From assembly GCA_016874975.1 (NCBI GenBank), contig VGSQ01000013.1, positions 1-43,866 of the forward strand: DNA of 43,866 nt, written 5' to 3'. Below are positions 16,225 to 24,112 of this stretch, in pieces. The position numbers and the translations under genes are program-made. Positions within the stretch are counted from its first letter, which is position 1, and the number at the start of each line of letters is the position of its first letter. The notes under the pieces were generated by a model. The model had not been told where the DNA came from. It worked only from the letters and a program-made list of their open reading frames with translations, and did no database searches. The DNA is from Deltaproteobacteria bacterium (GTDB lineage Bacteria; Desulfobacterota; Desulfobaccia; Desulfobaccales; 0-14-0-80-60-11).

Positions 16225-16272
16225 GTTTCCTCATACAAAACCGGGGAAGGCGGGGAGAGCCCGCCCTAAAGC

Positions 16273-16345
16273 TGGTGCGCGGTGCGCACCCTACGTTTTG
16301 TTTACCAACTCCCGGCAGTAAATGTAGGGTGCGCACTGCGCACCA
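16273..16345. repeat. Inverted pair of R1 palindromes between murG and the toxin-antitoxin pair
   Basis: TGGTGCGCGGTGCGCACCCT begins at 16273 and its near-inverse TGTAGGGTGCGCACTGCGCA begins at 16323. The arms differ at one position from the 5485-5556 pair. The loop between the arms carries a copy of the murG C-terminal codons (16291-16318). Confidence 0.8.
16291..16318 (-). pseudogene. Duplicated murG 3'-end fragment
   Basis: On the minus strand this 28-bp stretch reads TGC CGG GAG TTG GTA AAC then AAA ACG TAG, encoding C-R-E-L-V-N-K-T-stop. The real murG ends C-R-E-L-V-D-K-T-stop with the codons GAA CTG GTG GAC at the differing places. Three of the four changed codons are synonymous. The match includes the TAG stop codon. 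It looks like the end of a different, once functional murG allele left downstream of the present gene after recombination. Confidence 0.75.
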
Positions 16346-16356
16346 TTGGAGCCCGC

Positions 16357-17445
16357 CTACGTTTTGTCCACCAGTTCCCGGCAGCCGGCCACGATTTCCT
16401 GGGCGGCGTGGGGTTTGGCCAGGGAGAGGCTGGCCGTTTCCATGGCCGCGAGCATTTCCGGGGAGGCCAGGAGGTGCCTTATCTTAGCAGCTAAAACCTC
16501 GCCTGTAAATTCCTTGTTGAGGATGACCTGGGCGGCGCCGGCGGACTCCAGGAAGCGGGCGTTCAGCTCCTGGTGGTTGTTGGCCGCGAACGGGTAGGGG
16601 ACCAGCAGCGCGGCCCGGCCCAGGGCGGTGAGCTCCGCCAGGGACGAGGCCCCGGCCCGGCAGACCAGCAGGTGCGCCCGGGCCATGAGGCGGGGCACTT
16701 CGTGGGAGAAGGCCTCCACTTCGGCGGAAAACCCGGCCTGGCCGTAGCCCGCGGCCACCGTCTCCCGGTCGGCCTCGCCGGTGAGGTGAATGAAATGGAG
16801 GCGCTCCCGGTAGTCGGCCAGCCAGGGGAGCGCGGCGATGGTCTGAACGTTGAGGTGGTGCGCCCCCTGGGAGCCGCCCATGAGGAGCACGGTGAACGGT
16901 GCGTCGGGCCGGGGAGGCGGGGACGCCAGAAATTCCTCCCGGATGGGGTTCCCCACCCAGCAGGTGCGCTCCGCCGGGAAGGCCTTGGCCGTATCGGGGA
17001 AGGAGAGGAAGATGCGGTCCGCCAGGCGGCCCAGCCAGCGGTTGGTGAAGCCGGGGATGGCGTTCTGTTCGTGGATGGCCAGGGGGATCCTGAGGCTCCA
17101 GGCCGCCACGCCCACGGGCCCGGCGGCGTGGCCGCCCACCCCCAGGACCAGGTGGGGAGCCAGTTCTTTCAGCACCGCCCGGGCCTCCCGGAGGTGGCCG
17201 GGCAGGGAGAAGTAGGTGCGCAGGCGGGCGAAGAGCCCCTGGCCCAAAAGCGCCCGGCTGGACACGGCCCGCCAGGGAATCCGGTAGCTCTCCAGAATCC
17301 GGGCGGTCACCGCCTTGGGGGTGGTGAGGAAGGTGACCTCGGCCCCCCAGGCGGCCTGAAACTCCCGGGCCGCGGCGATGCCGGGGAAGAGGTGCCCCCC
17401 GGTGCCGCCGCCGACGATGACCACCCGGAGCGATTCCTGGTGCAT
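16357..17445 (-). CDS. murG: UDP-N-acetylglucosamine--MurNAc-(pentapeptide) pyrophosphoryl-undecaprenol GlcNAc transferase
   Basis: MurG makes lipid II at the inner face of the membrane. The start is ATG 17445 with AGAGGT upstream, because the conserved N-terminus MHQESLRVVIVGGGTGGHLF begins there; a longer in-frame upstream reading is not protein-like. The GGGTGGHLFPGIA loop, the central HEQNAIPGFTNRW motif and the C-terminal MGGSQGAHHLN and CRAGASSLAEL segments are present. The length of 362 residues is typical of the family. The end of the gene is partly duplicated 38 bases downstream. Downstream co-oriented genes are the toxin-antitoxin pair, then murC-ftsQ-ftsA-ftsZ. Confidence 0.95.
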   Translation of the reverse strand: MHQESLRVVIVGGGTGGHLFPGIAAAREFQAAWGAEVTFLTTPKAVTARILESYRIPWRAVSSRALLGQGLFARLRTYFSLPGHLREARAVLKELAPHLVLGVGGHAAGPVGVAAWSLRIPLAIHEQNAIPGFTNRWLGRLADRIFLSFPDTAKAFPAERTCWVGNPIREEFLASPPPRPDAPFTVLLMGGSQGAHHLNVQTIAALPWLADYRERLHFIHLTGEADRETVAAGYGQAGFSAEVEAFSHEVPRLMARAHLLVCRAGASSLAELTALGRAALLVPYPFAANNHQELNARFLESAGAAQVILNKEFTGEVLAAKIRHLLASPEMLAAMETASLSLAKPHAAQEIVAGCRELVDKT

Positions 17446-17743
17446 ATGACCTCTGCTGCGTCTTGATATGGCGAGGGGGCTGGAGGGGTCCCGGACCCTT
17501 TCCCCCCGCCCCTCCCTCATCGGAGGCTCACCTGCCGCCTGGGGAACATCCTGAAACGTCGCCCATTTCCCAGGAATGCAGCGCAGGCTGAAGCCCGCGG
17601 CCGCCTTTGGTGGGAAATATTCATGGATGACAATATCGTCACCCCGGGCGCCAGTCAAAGGGTCCGGATTCTTCGCTCCGGACATAATAACAAGGAACGC
17701 AAGTTTGTCATGATTCCACCGGCGTCGATTTCGCCGGGTATTG

Positions 17744-18637
17744 TCAGGGGCGTCTGAGCACCAGGGCCACCCAGTCGTCTGCAGTGAGCCGGTCGGTCTC
17801 CACCAGACCGTAACCGGCAAACCGGGCCGTGAGACCGGGCAGGTCATCGGTAAGGAAGCCGGAAATGATGAGGCTGCCCCCGGCCAGGAGGCGCCCGGCC
17901 AGAGCCTCGGCCAGTTGCAGCAGGTCCGGGGCGGTGAGGTTGGCCAGGATCAGGGCGAACTGCTCCCGCAGCTTGTGGAGCGGCGTGGCTTCCACCAGGA
18001 TGCGGTCCTGCAGGGCGTTGAGACGCACGTTTTCCCAGGCCGCGGCCACGGCTTCGGGGTCCACGTCGATGGCCAGGACCCTCGCCCCGAAACGCGCCGC
18101 GGCCAGAGCCAGGACGCCGCTGCCCGTGCCCACATCCAGCACCTGCCAGGGCCGGGCGGATGATCGGCGCACCTCTTCCTCCCAGACCCGCTCCAGGGCC
18201 CGGAGACACATGACCGTGGTGGGATGGCGGCCGGTGCCGAAGGCCATGGCAGGGTAGATGGTGACCACCACCTCCCCCGGACCGGCCCGGTAAGTCTCCC
18301 AGGGCGGAGCGATGACCAGGCGGGAGGTCACTTTCAGGGCCTTGAAGTGCTCCTTCCAGGCCACGGCCCAGTCCTCTTCCCGGGCCTCCCGGAGCTCCAG
18401 GCCCAGGGGATAAAGGCCGTAGCCGGCCAGACGGCGCAGGTAGTCCTGCAATTCCTGCTGCTGCCAGGGGCCGAACTCATCGGGCCGGAAAAAGGCGCGG
18501 ATAACCGAACCGGCGCCGGCGGCCTCATCTTCGATGATGACCCCCCGGCCGCTGTAGTCGGTGAGGAACAGGGAAGCCTCCTCCTGCATGCGGGCCGGCA
18601 CCAACAGGCGGACTTCCATCCAGGTCTTGGTGGTCAT
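17744..18637 (-). CDS. prmA: Ribosomal protein L11 methyltransferase
   Basis: PrmA methylates ribosomal protein L11 using S-adenosylmethionine. The 297-residue protein has the N-terminal substrate-recognition domain (MTTKTWMEVRLLVPARMQEE), the linker EDWAVAWKEHFKALKV, and the AMAFGTGRHPTT motif. The class I methyltransferase site follows (VLDVGTGSGVLALAAARFGA, then AIDVDPEAV), with LANLTAPDLLQLA at the NPPY-like position. All hallmarks of PrmA are present. A second, more divergent PrmA-like gene lies at 37557-38384. It is upstream of and co-oriented with murG, across 298 bases that contain no supported gene. Confidence 0.93.
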   Translation of the reverse strand: MTTKTWMEVRLLVPARMQEEASLFLTDYSGRGVIIEDEAAGAGSVIRAFFRPDEFGPWQQQELQDYLRRLAGYGLYPLGLELREAREEDWAVAWKEHFKALKVTSRLVIAPPWETYRAGPGEVVVTIYPAMAFGTGRHPTTVMCLRALERVWEEEVRRSSARPWQVLDVGTGSGVLALAAARFGARVLAIDVDPEAVAAAWENVRLNALQDRILVEATPLHKLREQFALILANLTAPDLLQLAEALAGRLLAGGSLIISGFLTDDLPGLTARFAGYGLVETDRLTADDWVALVLRRP

Positions 18638-19390
18638 GGTGTTTCAGTGAGGGGGTCCGGAGAAATGGCGGAGGGGCCGCAGCCTTCCGCGCCCCTCGGT
18701 CAATCCCCCTCCTCCACCCCGCTGCCCTCGGGTTTTTGGCTTATTTGCGATCTCACCGGGTGGCGAGATTCCCTGCGAACCATCATCTTGCCAGGGGGAA
18801 CCGACATGTATGACCTTGCGGTCATATGAAGCAAGAAAAAAGTCGAACCTTCAGCCTCGGCGGTTTACAGGCCGTCGAGGGAGCCGGCGCGTCAGGTGCA
18901 GGTAAAGTTGAAAATCTCGTGTTGTCCATCTGTCGCCATAATATACGAGGCTCAGGATAACAGAAAAGCCTGATTTCCACAAGTCGCATAGCGAGATGGT
19001 CCAGACAAAACTTGGCTTGACATGCCATTGGCGCAGTCACGCCCACAGTTGCATTACTGCGGCCGGCCTCGGGCCGCGCCGCCGAGCCGCGTGAACCCCG
19101 CCGCCGCCGCCGGGCATTGCTGCCGATGATGGGGATTCGCCCCCGGCTGCGGCTCGGGGCCGGTCGCCCTGGGTGAATCAGACTGAGGCGGTAAAAGTTT
19201 CAGGCTGAAAGAGATTTTTGCCAGGGGCGCAAATCCATAATACAATAACGGCAAGGCGGGCCGCATGAGAGACGCCCGGATGCCTCATCCCGCCCGGGGG
19301 AGCGGGGGGCGCTATTTTTTTAATATTGCAAGTGGTTATCCTTAATGGCGGGGGTGACCGCCCCCAGGGCCGGGCGTGTTCAGAAAAGTT
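18638..19390. other. Spacer without a supported gene
   Basis: This 750-base stretch between divergently transcribed prmA and the radical SAM gene has short frames in all phases, none with a family motif or convincing ribosome site. A small hairpin TATGACC-TTGC-GGTCATA lies near 18809-18826. A run of GC-rich inverted stretches around 19060-19150 could be structured RNA or decayed sequence. I searched by eye for the SRP-RNA core GTCAGGTCCGGAAGG and for tRNA cloverleaves and saw none. Confidence 0.4.
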
Positions 19391-19393
19391 TCT

Positions 19394-19595
19394 CGTGAGC
19401 CTGCGGCCCACCCGTAACCCATGAGAATTGCCGCAGGGCGGGCTCTGCCCGCCGTCAGGCCCGGGCCATGGTGCGCGGTGCGCACCCTGCGGAACTTGGG
19501 TCATTTCATAGGTCATAGGGCGCGCCGTGCACGCCGGGGTCGGCGGCCGCGGGCCGCCCTAGGAGCTGCGCCTGGACACCCGGGGGCGGGTGTCC
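19394..19595. repeat. Cluster of five palindromic repeat families (R4-R6-R1-R3-R2)
   Basis: In order: R4 (CGTGAGCCTGCGGCCCACCC, ending TAACCCATGAGAA, 19394-19427); R6 (GCAGGGCGGGCTCTGCCCGC, 19434-19455); R1 (ATGGTGCGCGGTGCGCACCC, 19468-19487); R3 (TAGGGCGCGCCGTGCACGCC to GGGCCGCCCTA, 19517-19561); and R2 (GGACACCCG..CGGGTGTCC, 19574-19595). Each is itself palindromic and recurs elsewhere in the window. The block ends 31 bases upstream of the radical SAM start codon. Confidence 0.75.
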
Positions 19596-19626
19596 TACAT
19601 AAACTTTTCAAGATAGGGGTTTGAAC

Positions 19627-20730
19627 ATGAAGCAGTGCCGGCGTTGCGGCTCCTCTGAGCGGATCTTGTCGCCGCGGCTGGGGTATTGCGCGGCCTGCAT
19701 CCGGGGAAATTTTGCCGAGGTCTGGCCGGCCATCGAAGCTTACCACCACCAGAGCCGCCGCTCCTTCAGGCTGCCCGTCACCCCTCCCCGGGAACCGGAG
19801 GGGAAGCGCTGCACCCTCTGCTTCCATTCCTGCTCCATGGCCGAGGGCGGGGTGGGCTATTGCGGGGCCCGGCGGGTGGAGGGAGGCAGGCTGCGGGGCG
19901 GCGGGCCGTCCGGGGCGGGTTTGAGTTACTACGAGGATCCTCTGCCCACCAACTGTGTGGCCGACTGGTTCTGCCCCGGGGGCACCGGTCGGGGGTATCC
20001 GGCCTACGCCTGCCGGGAGGGTCCCGAACGGGGCTTTGTCAACTTGGCCGTCTTTTATCACGCCTGCAATTTTAACTGCCTGTTTTGCCAGAACTGGTCC
20101 TTCAAGGAGGCCACCTTCCGCCGGGGCCGGGTGTCCGCCGAAAAGCTGGCCCGGGCCGTCACCCCGCTCACCGCCTGCATCTGCTACTTTGGGGGCGACC
20201 CCACTCCCCAGCTGCCCCACGCCCTGGCGGCGGCGCGTCTGGCCCGGGCCCGGGCCCGGCAGGCGGGGCGCCGGCTGCGCATCTGCTGGGAGACCAACGG
20301 CGCCATGCAGGAAGCCTGGCTCAAACCCCTGGTGGAGAGCTCCCTGGCCAACGGCGGCGTCATCAAGTTCGACCTCAAAGCCTTCAGCGAGGAAATGCAC
20401 CTGGCGCTGTGCGGGGTCTCCAATCAGCAGACCCTGAAGAATTTCGCCCGTCTGGCCGAGCGGGTGGGAGAGCGCCCGGAGGTGCCCCTCCTCACCGCCA
20501 GCACCCTGATGGTGCCGGGCTACGTGGACCTGGAGGAGATTCACGGCCTGGCCCGCTATCTCGCCAGGCTCAACCCGGAGATCCCCTACAGCCTGCTGGC
20601 TTTCTACCCCCAGTTCTGCCTGCCCGACCTGCCCGTCACCTCCCGGGACTTCGCCCTCCAAGCCCGCCAGACCGCCCTGGACGCAGGGGTGCGCCACGTC
20701 AACGTGGGAAACGTGCATCTGCTGCGGTGA
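19627..20730 (+). CDS. AmmeMemoRadiSam system radical SAM enzyme
   Basis: The start is taken as ATG 19627 (AGGGG upstream); a TTG two codons earlier is possible. The 367-residue protein begins MKQCRRCGSSERILSPRLGY with an N-terminal C-x2-C, C-x2-C metal knuckle, then KRCTLCFHSCSM. The radical SAM cluster motif C-x3-C-x2-C is CNFNCLFCQNW around residues 146-153, followed by a GGDPTPQLP glycine-rich SAM loop and ICWETNGAM. This matches the radical SAM member of the AMMECR1/MEMO/radical SAM trio, whose reaction is not established. The MEMO partner is encoded at 24113-24958; an AMMECR1 gene is not in the window. Operonic linkage to the next gene is uncertain (231-base gap). Confidence 0.85.
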   Translation: MKQCRRCGSSERILSPRLGYCAACIRGNFAEVWPAIEAYHHQSRRSFRLPVTPPREPEGKRCTLCFHSCSMAEGGVGYCGARRVEGGRLRGGGPSGAGLSYYEDPLPTNCVADWFCPGGTGRGYPAYACREGPERGFVNLAVFYHACNFNCLFCQNWSFKEATFRRGRVSAEKLARAVTPLTACICYFGGDPTPQLPHALAAARLARARARQAGRRLRICWETNGAMQEAWLKPLVESSLANGGVIKFDLKAFSEEMHLALCGVSNQQTLKNFARLAERVGERPEVPLLTASTLMVPGYVDLEEIHGLARYLARLNPEIPYSLLAFYPQFCLPDLPVTSRDFALQARQTALDAGVRHVNVGNVHLLR

Positions 20731-20961
20731 GGCGGGGGGGAGGCCGTAAGAACGGGGACCCCTCTCCCCCACCTTATGTCGCCCGTCATAATTTCCTTAC
20801 CCCCATTCCCGGCTTGATTTTTGCGGAAGTCTCCCGCCGGGGAGGGCGGCGGAGAGCCGCCGGGCCGCCGGATCGGCCCACCCGGACGGCAACGCCTTGA
20901 CAAACGGCGGGCCAGGCGGTTTAATAAGTCAGATTAGCCGCAAATTTCGGAGATGAAGACG

Positions 20962-22401
20962 ATGGCGCTGTTCCGCAAAGTCATGGTGGCCAACCGGGGG
21001 GAGATTGCGGTGCGCATCATCCGCGCCTGCAAGGAGTTGGGGCTTCCCACGGTGACCGTCTACACGGAGCAGGACGCCAACGCCATCCACATCGTCAAGG
21101 CGGATCAGGCCATCTCCGTGAGCCCCGGGCCGGTGGCGGGCTACCTGGATTTCGGGCAGATCATCGAAGTGGCCAGATGGGCCGGGGCCGACGCGGTGCA
21201 CCCCGGCTACGGCTTCGGGGCGGAGAACTGGGAATTCGCCCAGGCCTGCGCCGAGGCCGGCCTCACCTTCATCGGCCCGCCGGCGGAGGCCATCCGCCAG
21301 ATGGGCGACAAGGTGCTGGCCCGCCGCCTCATGGAAGAGGCCGGGGTGCCCATCGTGCCCGGCTCGCCGCTCTTGGAGGAGGAAGACGAAGTGCGGGACT
21401 GGGGCGCCAAGATCGGCTTCCCCCTGCTCATCAAGGCCAAGGGCGGGGGCGGCGGCCGGGGCATGCGCCTGGTGCACAACGAGACGGAGCTGGTGGACAG
21501 CCTCCAGGGCGCCCGTCGGGAGGCCCGCCGCTCCTTCGGCGACCCCGGCGTCTACCTGGAAAAATTCATCCAGGAGCCCAAGCACATCGAATTTCAGCTC
21601 CTAGGCGACCGGCGCGGGCAGATCATCCACCTGGGGGAGCGGGACTGCTCCATCCAGCGGCGCCATCAGAAGCTCATCGAAATCGCCCCCTCCCTGGTGC
21701 TGACGCCGGAGAAGCGGGAGGAAATGGGAGAGCTGGCCAAGAAGGCCGCGGCCCTGATGGGCTACCACTCCCTGGGAACCATGGAATTCCTGGTGGACCG
21801 GGATCTGAATTATTATTTCCTGGAGATGAACACCCGGATCCAGGTGGAACACCCCATCACCGAACTGATCACCGGCATCGACCTGGTGAAGGAGCAGATC
21901 CGGGTGGCCGCGGGCGAGCCCCTCTCCTTCCGCCAGGAGGACGTGGCGCTGCGCGGCTTTGCCATCGAATGCCGCATCAACGCGGAGGACGCGCGCAACA
22001 ATTTCTTCCCGTCGCCGGGACGCATCACCAAGTACCAGTCCCCCGGGGGACCGGGCATCCGCCTGGACGGCTGCGTCTTCGGCGGCTATGAGGTGCCCCC
22101 CTACTTCGACCCCCTGCTGGCCAAGCTCTGCGCCTGGGGCCGCGACTGGGAGGAGGCCCTGAGCCGCATGGACCGGGCTCTGGAGGAATACATCATCCGG
22201 GGCATCAAGACCACCATCCCCTTTTACCGCAAGGTCATGAAAGACGAGGAGTTCCGCTCCGGCCGCTTCACCACCGATTATCTGGAGCGCAACCTGCCGC
22301 AGTTGGCTTACGAGGACGTGAAAGAGCCCTGGGACCTGTTTTACGTGGCCGGCGCGGCCCTCTTTTTCGACCTGAACCGCAGCCGGGAGCAGGAGGGCTG
22401 A
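20962..22401 (+). CDS. Biotin carboxylase subunit
   Basis: This ATP-grasp enzyme carboxylates biotin on a carrier protein. ATG 20962 is preferred because GGAG lies 9 bases before it, whereas it abuts the ATG at 20953. The product of 479 residues begins MALFRKVMVANRGEIAVRII. The ATP-binding KAKGGGGGRGMRLV loop, the HIEFQLLGDRRG and GERDCSIQRRHQKLIE segments, and the catalytic EMNTRIQVEHPITE motif are intact. There is no biotinyl domain. The carboxyltransferase follows after 4 bases. AccC- and PycA-type proteins are hard to separate by eye, so the acyl acceptor must be judged from the partner, which is itself atypical. Confidence 0.92.
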   Translation: MALFRKVMVANRGEIAVRIIRACKELGLPTVTVYTEQDANAIHIVKADQAISVSPGPVAGYLDFGQIIEVARWAGADAVHPGYGFGAENWEFAQACAEAGLTFIGPPAEAIRQMGDKVLARRLMEEAGVPIVPGSPLLEEEDEVRDWGAKIGFPLLIKAKGGGGGRGMRLVHNETELVDSLQGARREARRSFGDPGVYLEKFIQEPKHIEFQLLGDRRGQIIHLGERDCSIQRRHQKLIEIAPSLVLTPEKREEMGELAKKAAALMGYHSLGTMEFLVDRDLNYYFLEMNTRIQVEHPITELITGIDLVKEQIRVAAGEPLSFRQEDVALRGFAIECRINAEDARNNFFPSPGRITKYQSPGGPGIRLDGCVFGGYEVPPYFDPLLAKLCAWGRDWEEALSRMDRALEEYIIRGIKTTIPFYRKVMKDEEFRSGRFTTDYLERNLPQLAYEDVKEPWDLFYVAGAALFFDLNRSREQEG

Positions 22402-22405
22402 GCCC

Positions 22406-24088
22406 ATGTTCAATCCGGTCAAAGTGACGGACGTGACGCTCAGGGACGGGCAGGAGGACTTTGTCCTCAAATACCTGCGCCGCGACGAACTGACCCGCCT
22501 GGCGGGGCTGCTGGACCGGGTGGGCTTCTACTCCATCGACGCCTGGGGAGGCAATACCTTTTACGCCGCCCTCATGGACCTCAAGGAGGACCCCTGGGAG
22601 CGTCTCCGGGGCATGCGCCGGGCCCTGGCCCACACCCCCATCCAGATGATCCTCCGGGGCCGCATGCTGGTGGGCTTCAAGCCCTACCACCCCGAGGTGG
22701 TGCGCAAATTCATCATCCGGGCGGCCCAACTGGGGGTGGACATCTTTCGGGTCTACGACAACCTGAATGATGCCGACAACATGGCCCTGGTCATCGAAAC
22801 GGCCAAGGAGTTGCGCAAGCAGGTGGAGGGTACGGCCCTCATCAGCCTGAGCCCGCACGTCACCATCGACGACTATCTGGCCCTCATCAACCGGTTGGTG
22901 ACCCTGGGGGCCGACGTCATATGCATCAACGACTCCTTCGGGATCATGACCCCCACCCAGGTGGCCCACCTGGTGAGCGCCTACCGGCGCTACTACCACC
23001 AGCCCCTGCGGCTGCACCTGCACGACAACCAGCGTGCGGCCATCGCCTGTTATCAGGAGGGCGTGCGCCGGGGCGCGGAGATGGTGGACACCACCCTGGC
23101 CGCCCTGTCCTGGCCCTACGCCCCGCCGCCTCTCCAGTCCCTGGTCTTTTCCCTGGGGGGCACCACCCACGACCCCCACCTGGACATGGACGTGCTGGGG
23201 GAGGTCTCCGAGTACATCGAGCACCTCAAGGAGAAGCACCGCTTCCGGGAGCCGCCGGTGCGCAAGGCCGACGAGCCCATGGGACCGGCCTACCTCCCAG
23301 GCCCGCTGCGGGACTTCATCCGGGAGGAACTGAAACGCCGGGACGCCCGGGACCGCCAGCAGGTGGCCTTCAAAGAGGCCCAGCAGATCTGGGGCGATCT
23401 GGGCTACCCCGCCCTCAAGGGCCGCATCCTGGAAATCGTCGGCCTCCAGACGGTGGAGAACATTTTTTCCCAAAGCCGCTATGAGCGGCTCATCCCCGCC
23501 ATGCAGGACCTGCTCCGAGGCAAGTACGGCCGCCTCCACTCCCCCGTGCAGGAGGAGTTGCAGCTCCGGGCTCTGGCCGGCGTCGAGGCCGCCGAGGCGG
23601 GTGGGGACCTGGAAGGCCGCATTCTCCACCACCCCGGCTTGGAACGGGAAGAGGACCTCCTCACCTATTCCCTCTTTCCCGAAGAGGCGGAGGCCTTCTT
23701 CCTGGCCCGGGCGGACCTCGCCCCGGCCCGACCCGCCGCCCCCCGGTCGCCGGAGACCCCCGCCTGGGGCTCCACCATCTCCACCCAGCATCTCACCATG
23801 TCCTACAAGGGCGAGGTGGTGCGCACCTCCCTGGAGGGCGTGGGCGCACCCCGCAAGGGCAAGCAGATTCTCTTTGTCAACGTCCAGGACCGGGTGGACG
23901 AGATCGAGGTCCAGCCCGTCCCCGACGCCGAAGGCCGACCCGAATATCTGGTGACCTTCCACGGCGACACCTACCGCATCCGCATCACCCGCACCGCGGT
24001 CAGGGATCAGGAGTACACCCCCTTCTTCCTGGAAATCAACGGGAAGCTGGAGGAGTTTCTCATCAAGCACCAGCCCGGGGAAGCGTAA
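22406..24088 (+). CDS. Divergent biotin-dependent carboxyltransferase (PycB/OadA-like) lacking biotinyl domain
   Basis: The 560-residue protein has the HMGL-like TIM barrel (residues about 5-260: VTDVTLRDGQEDF, DIFRVYDNLNDADNM, LRLHLHDNQRA) and the PYC_OADA conserved domain (about 290-440: YLPGPLRDFIREELKRR, EIVGLQTVENIFSQSRYERL). A C-terminal beta-rich region ending TPFFLEINGKLEEFLI corresponds to what normally precedes the biotin carrier domain. Metal ligands D14, H204 and H206 are present. However, the usual CIKDMAG, whose Lys is carboxylated, reads CINDSFG (Asn175), and RDxHQ reads RDGQE. No A-M-K-M biotinylation motif exists. Substrate and activity are therefore open. It is tightly coupled to the biotin carboxylase (4-base gap) and MEMO (24-base gap). 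Confidence 0.8.
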   Translation: MFNPVKVTDVTLRDGQEDFVLKYLRRDELTRLAGLLDRVGFYSIDAWGGNTFYAALMDLKEDPWERLRGMRRALAHTPIQMILRGRMLVGFKPYHPEVVRKFIIRAAQLGVDIFRVYDNLNDADNMALVIETAKELRKQVEGTALISLSPHVTIDDYLALINRLVTLGADVICINDSFGIMTPTQVAHLVSAYRRYYHQPLRLHLHDNQRAAIACYQEGVRRGAEMVDTTLAALSWPYAPPPLQSLVFSLGGTTHDPHLDMDVLGEVSEYIEHLKEKHRFREPPVRKADEPMGPAYLPGPLRDFIREELKRRDARDRQQVAFKEAQQIWGDLGYPALKGRILEIVGLQTVENIFSQSRYERLIPAMQDLLRGKYGRLHSPVQEELQLRALAGVEAAEAGGDLEGRILHHPGLEREEDLLTYSLFPEEAEAFFLARADLAPARPAAPRSPETPAWGSTISTQHLTMSYKGEVVRTSLEGVGAPRKGKQILFVNVQDRVDEIEVQPVPDAEGRPEYLVTFHGDTYRIRITRTAVRDQEYTPFFLEINGKLEEFLIKHQPGEA

Positions 24089-24112
24089 GCCCGGGCCCCA
24101 GGGGGAAAGGCT

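Noticed and set aside
16357-17847. N-terminal extension of MurG from 17847
   Set aside because: The 134 extra residues match no MurG sequence and cross a stretch with repeat-like palindromes; MurG homology starts at the ATG at 17445 with AGAGGT upstream.
18890-18960. Possible signal recognition particle RNA
   Set aside because: GTCAGGTGCAGGTAAAG shows only partial likeness to the SRP core, and the expected GGAAGG..GCAGC tetraloop hairpin is absent.
18822-19260. Short minus-strand frames in the prmA-radical SAM spacer
   Set aside because: The frames of 70-74 residues show no signal peptide, domain motif or ribosome site, and the products are composition-biased.
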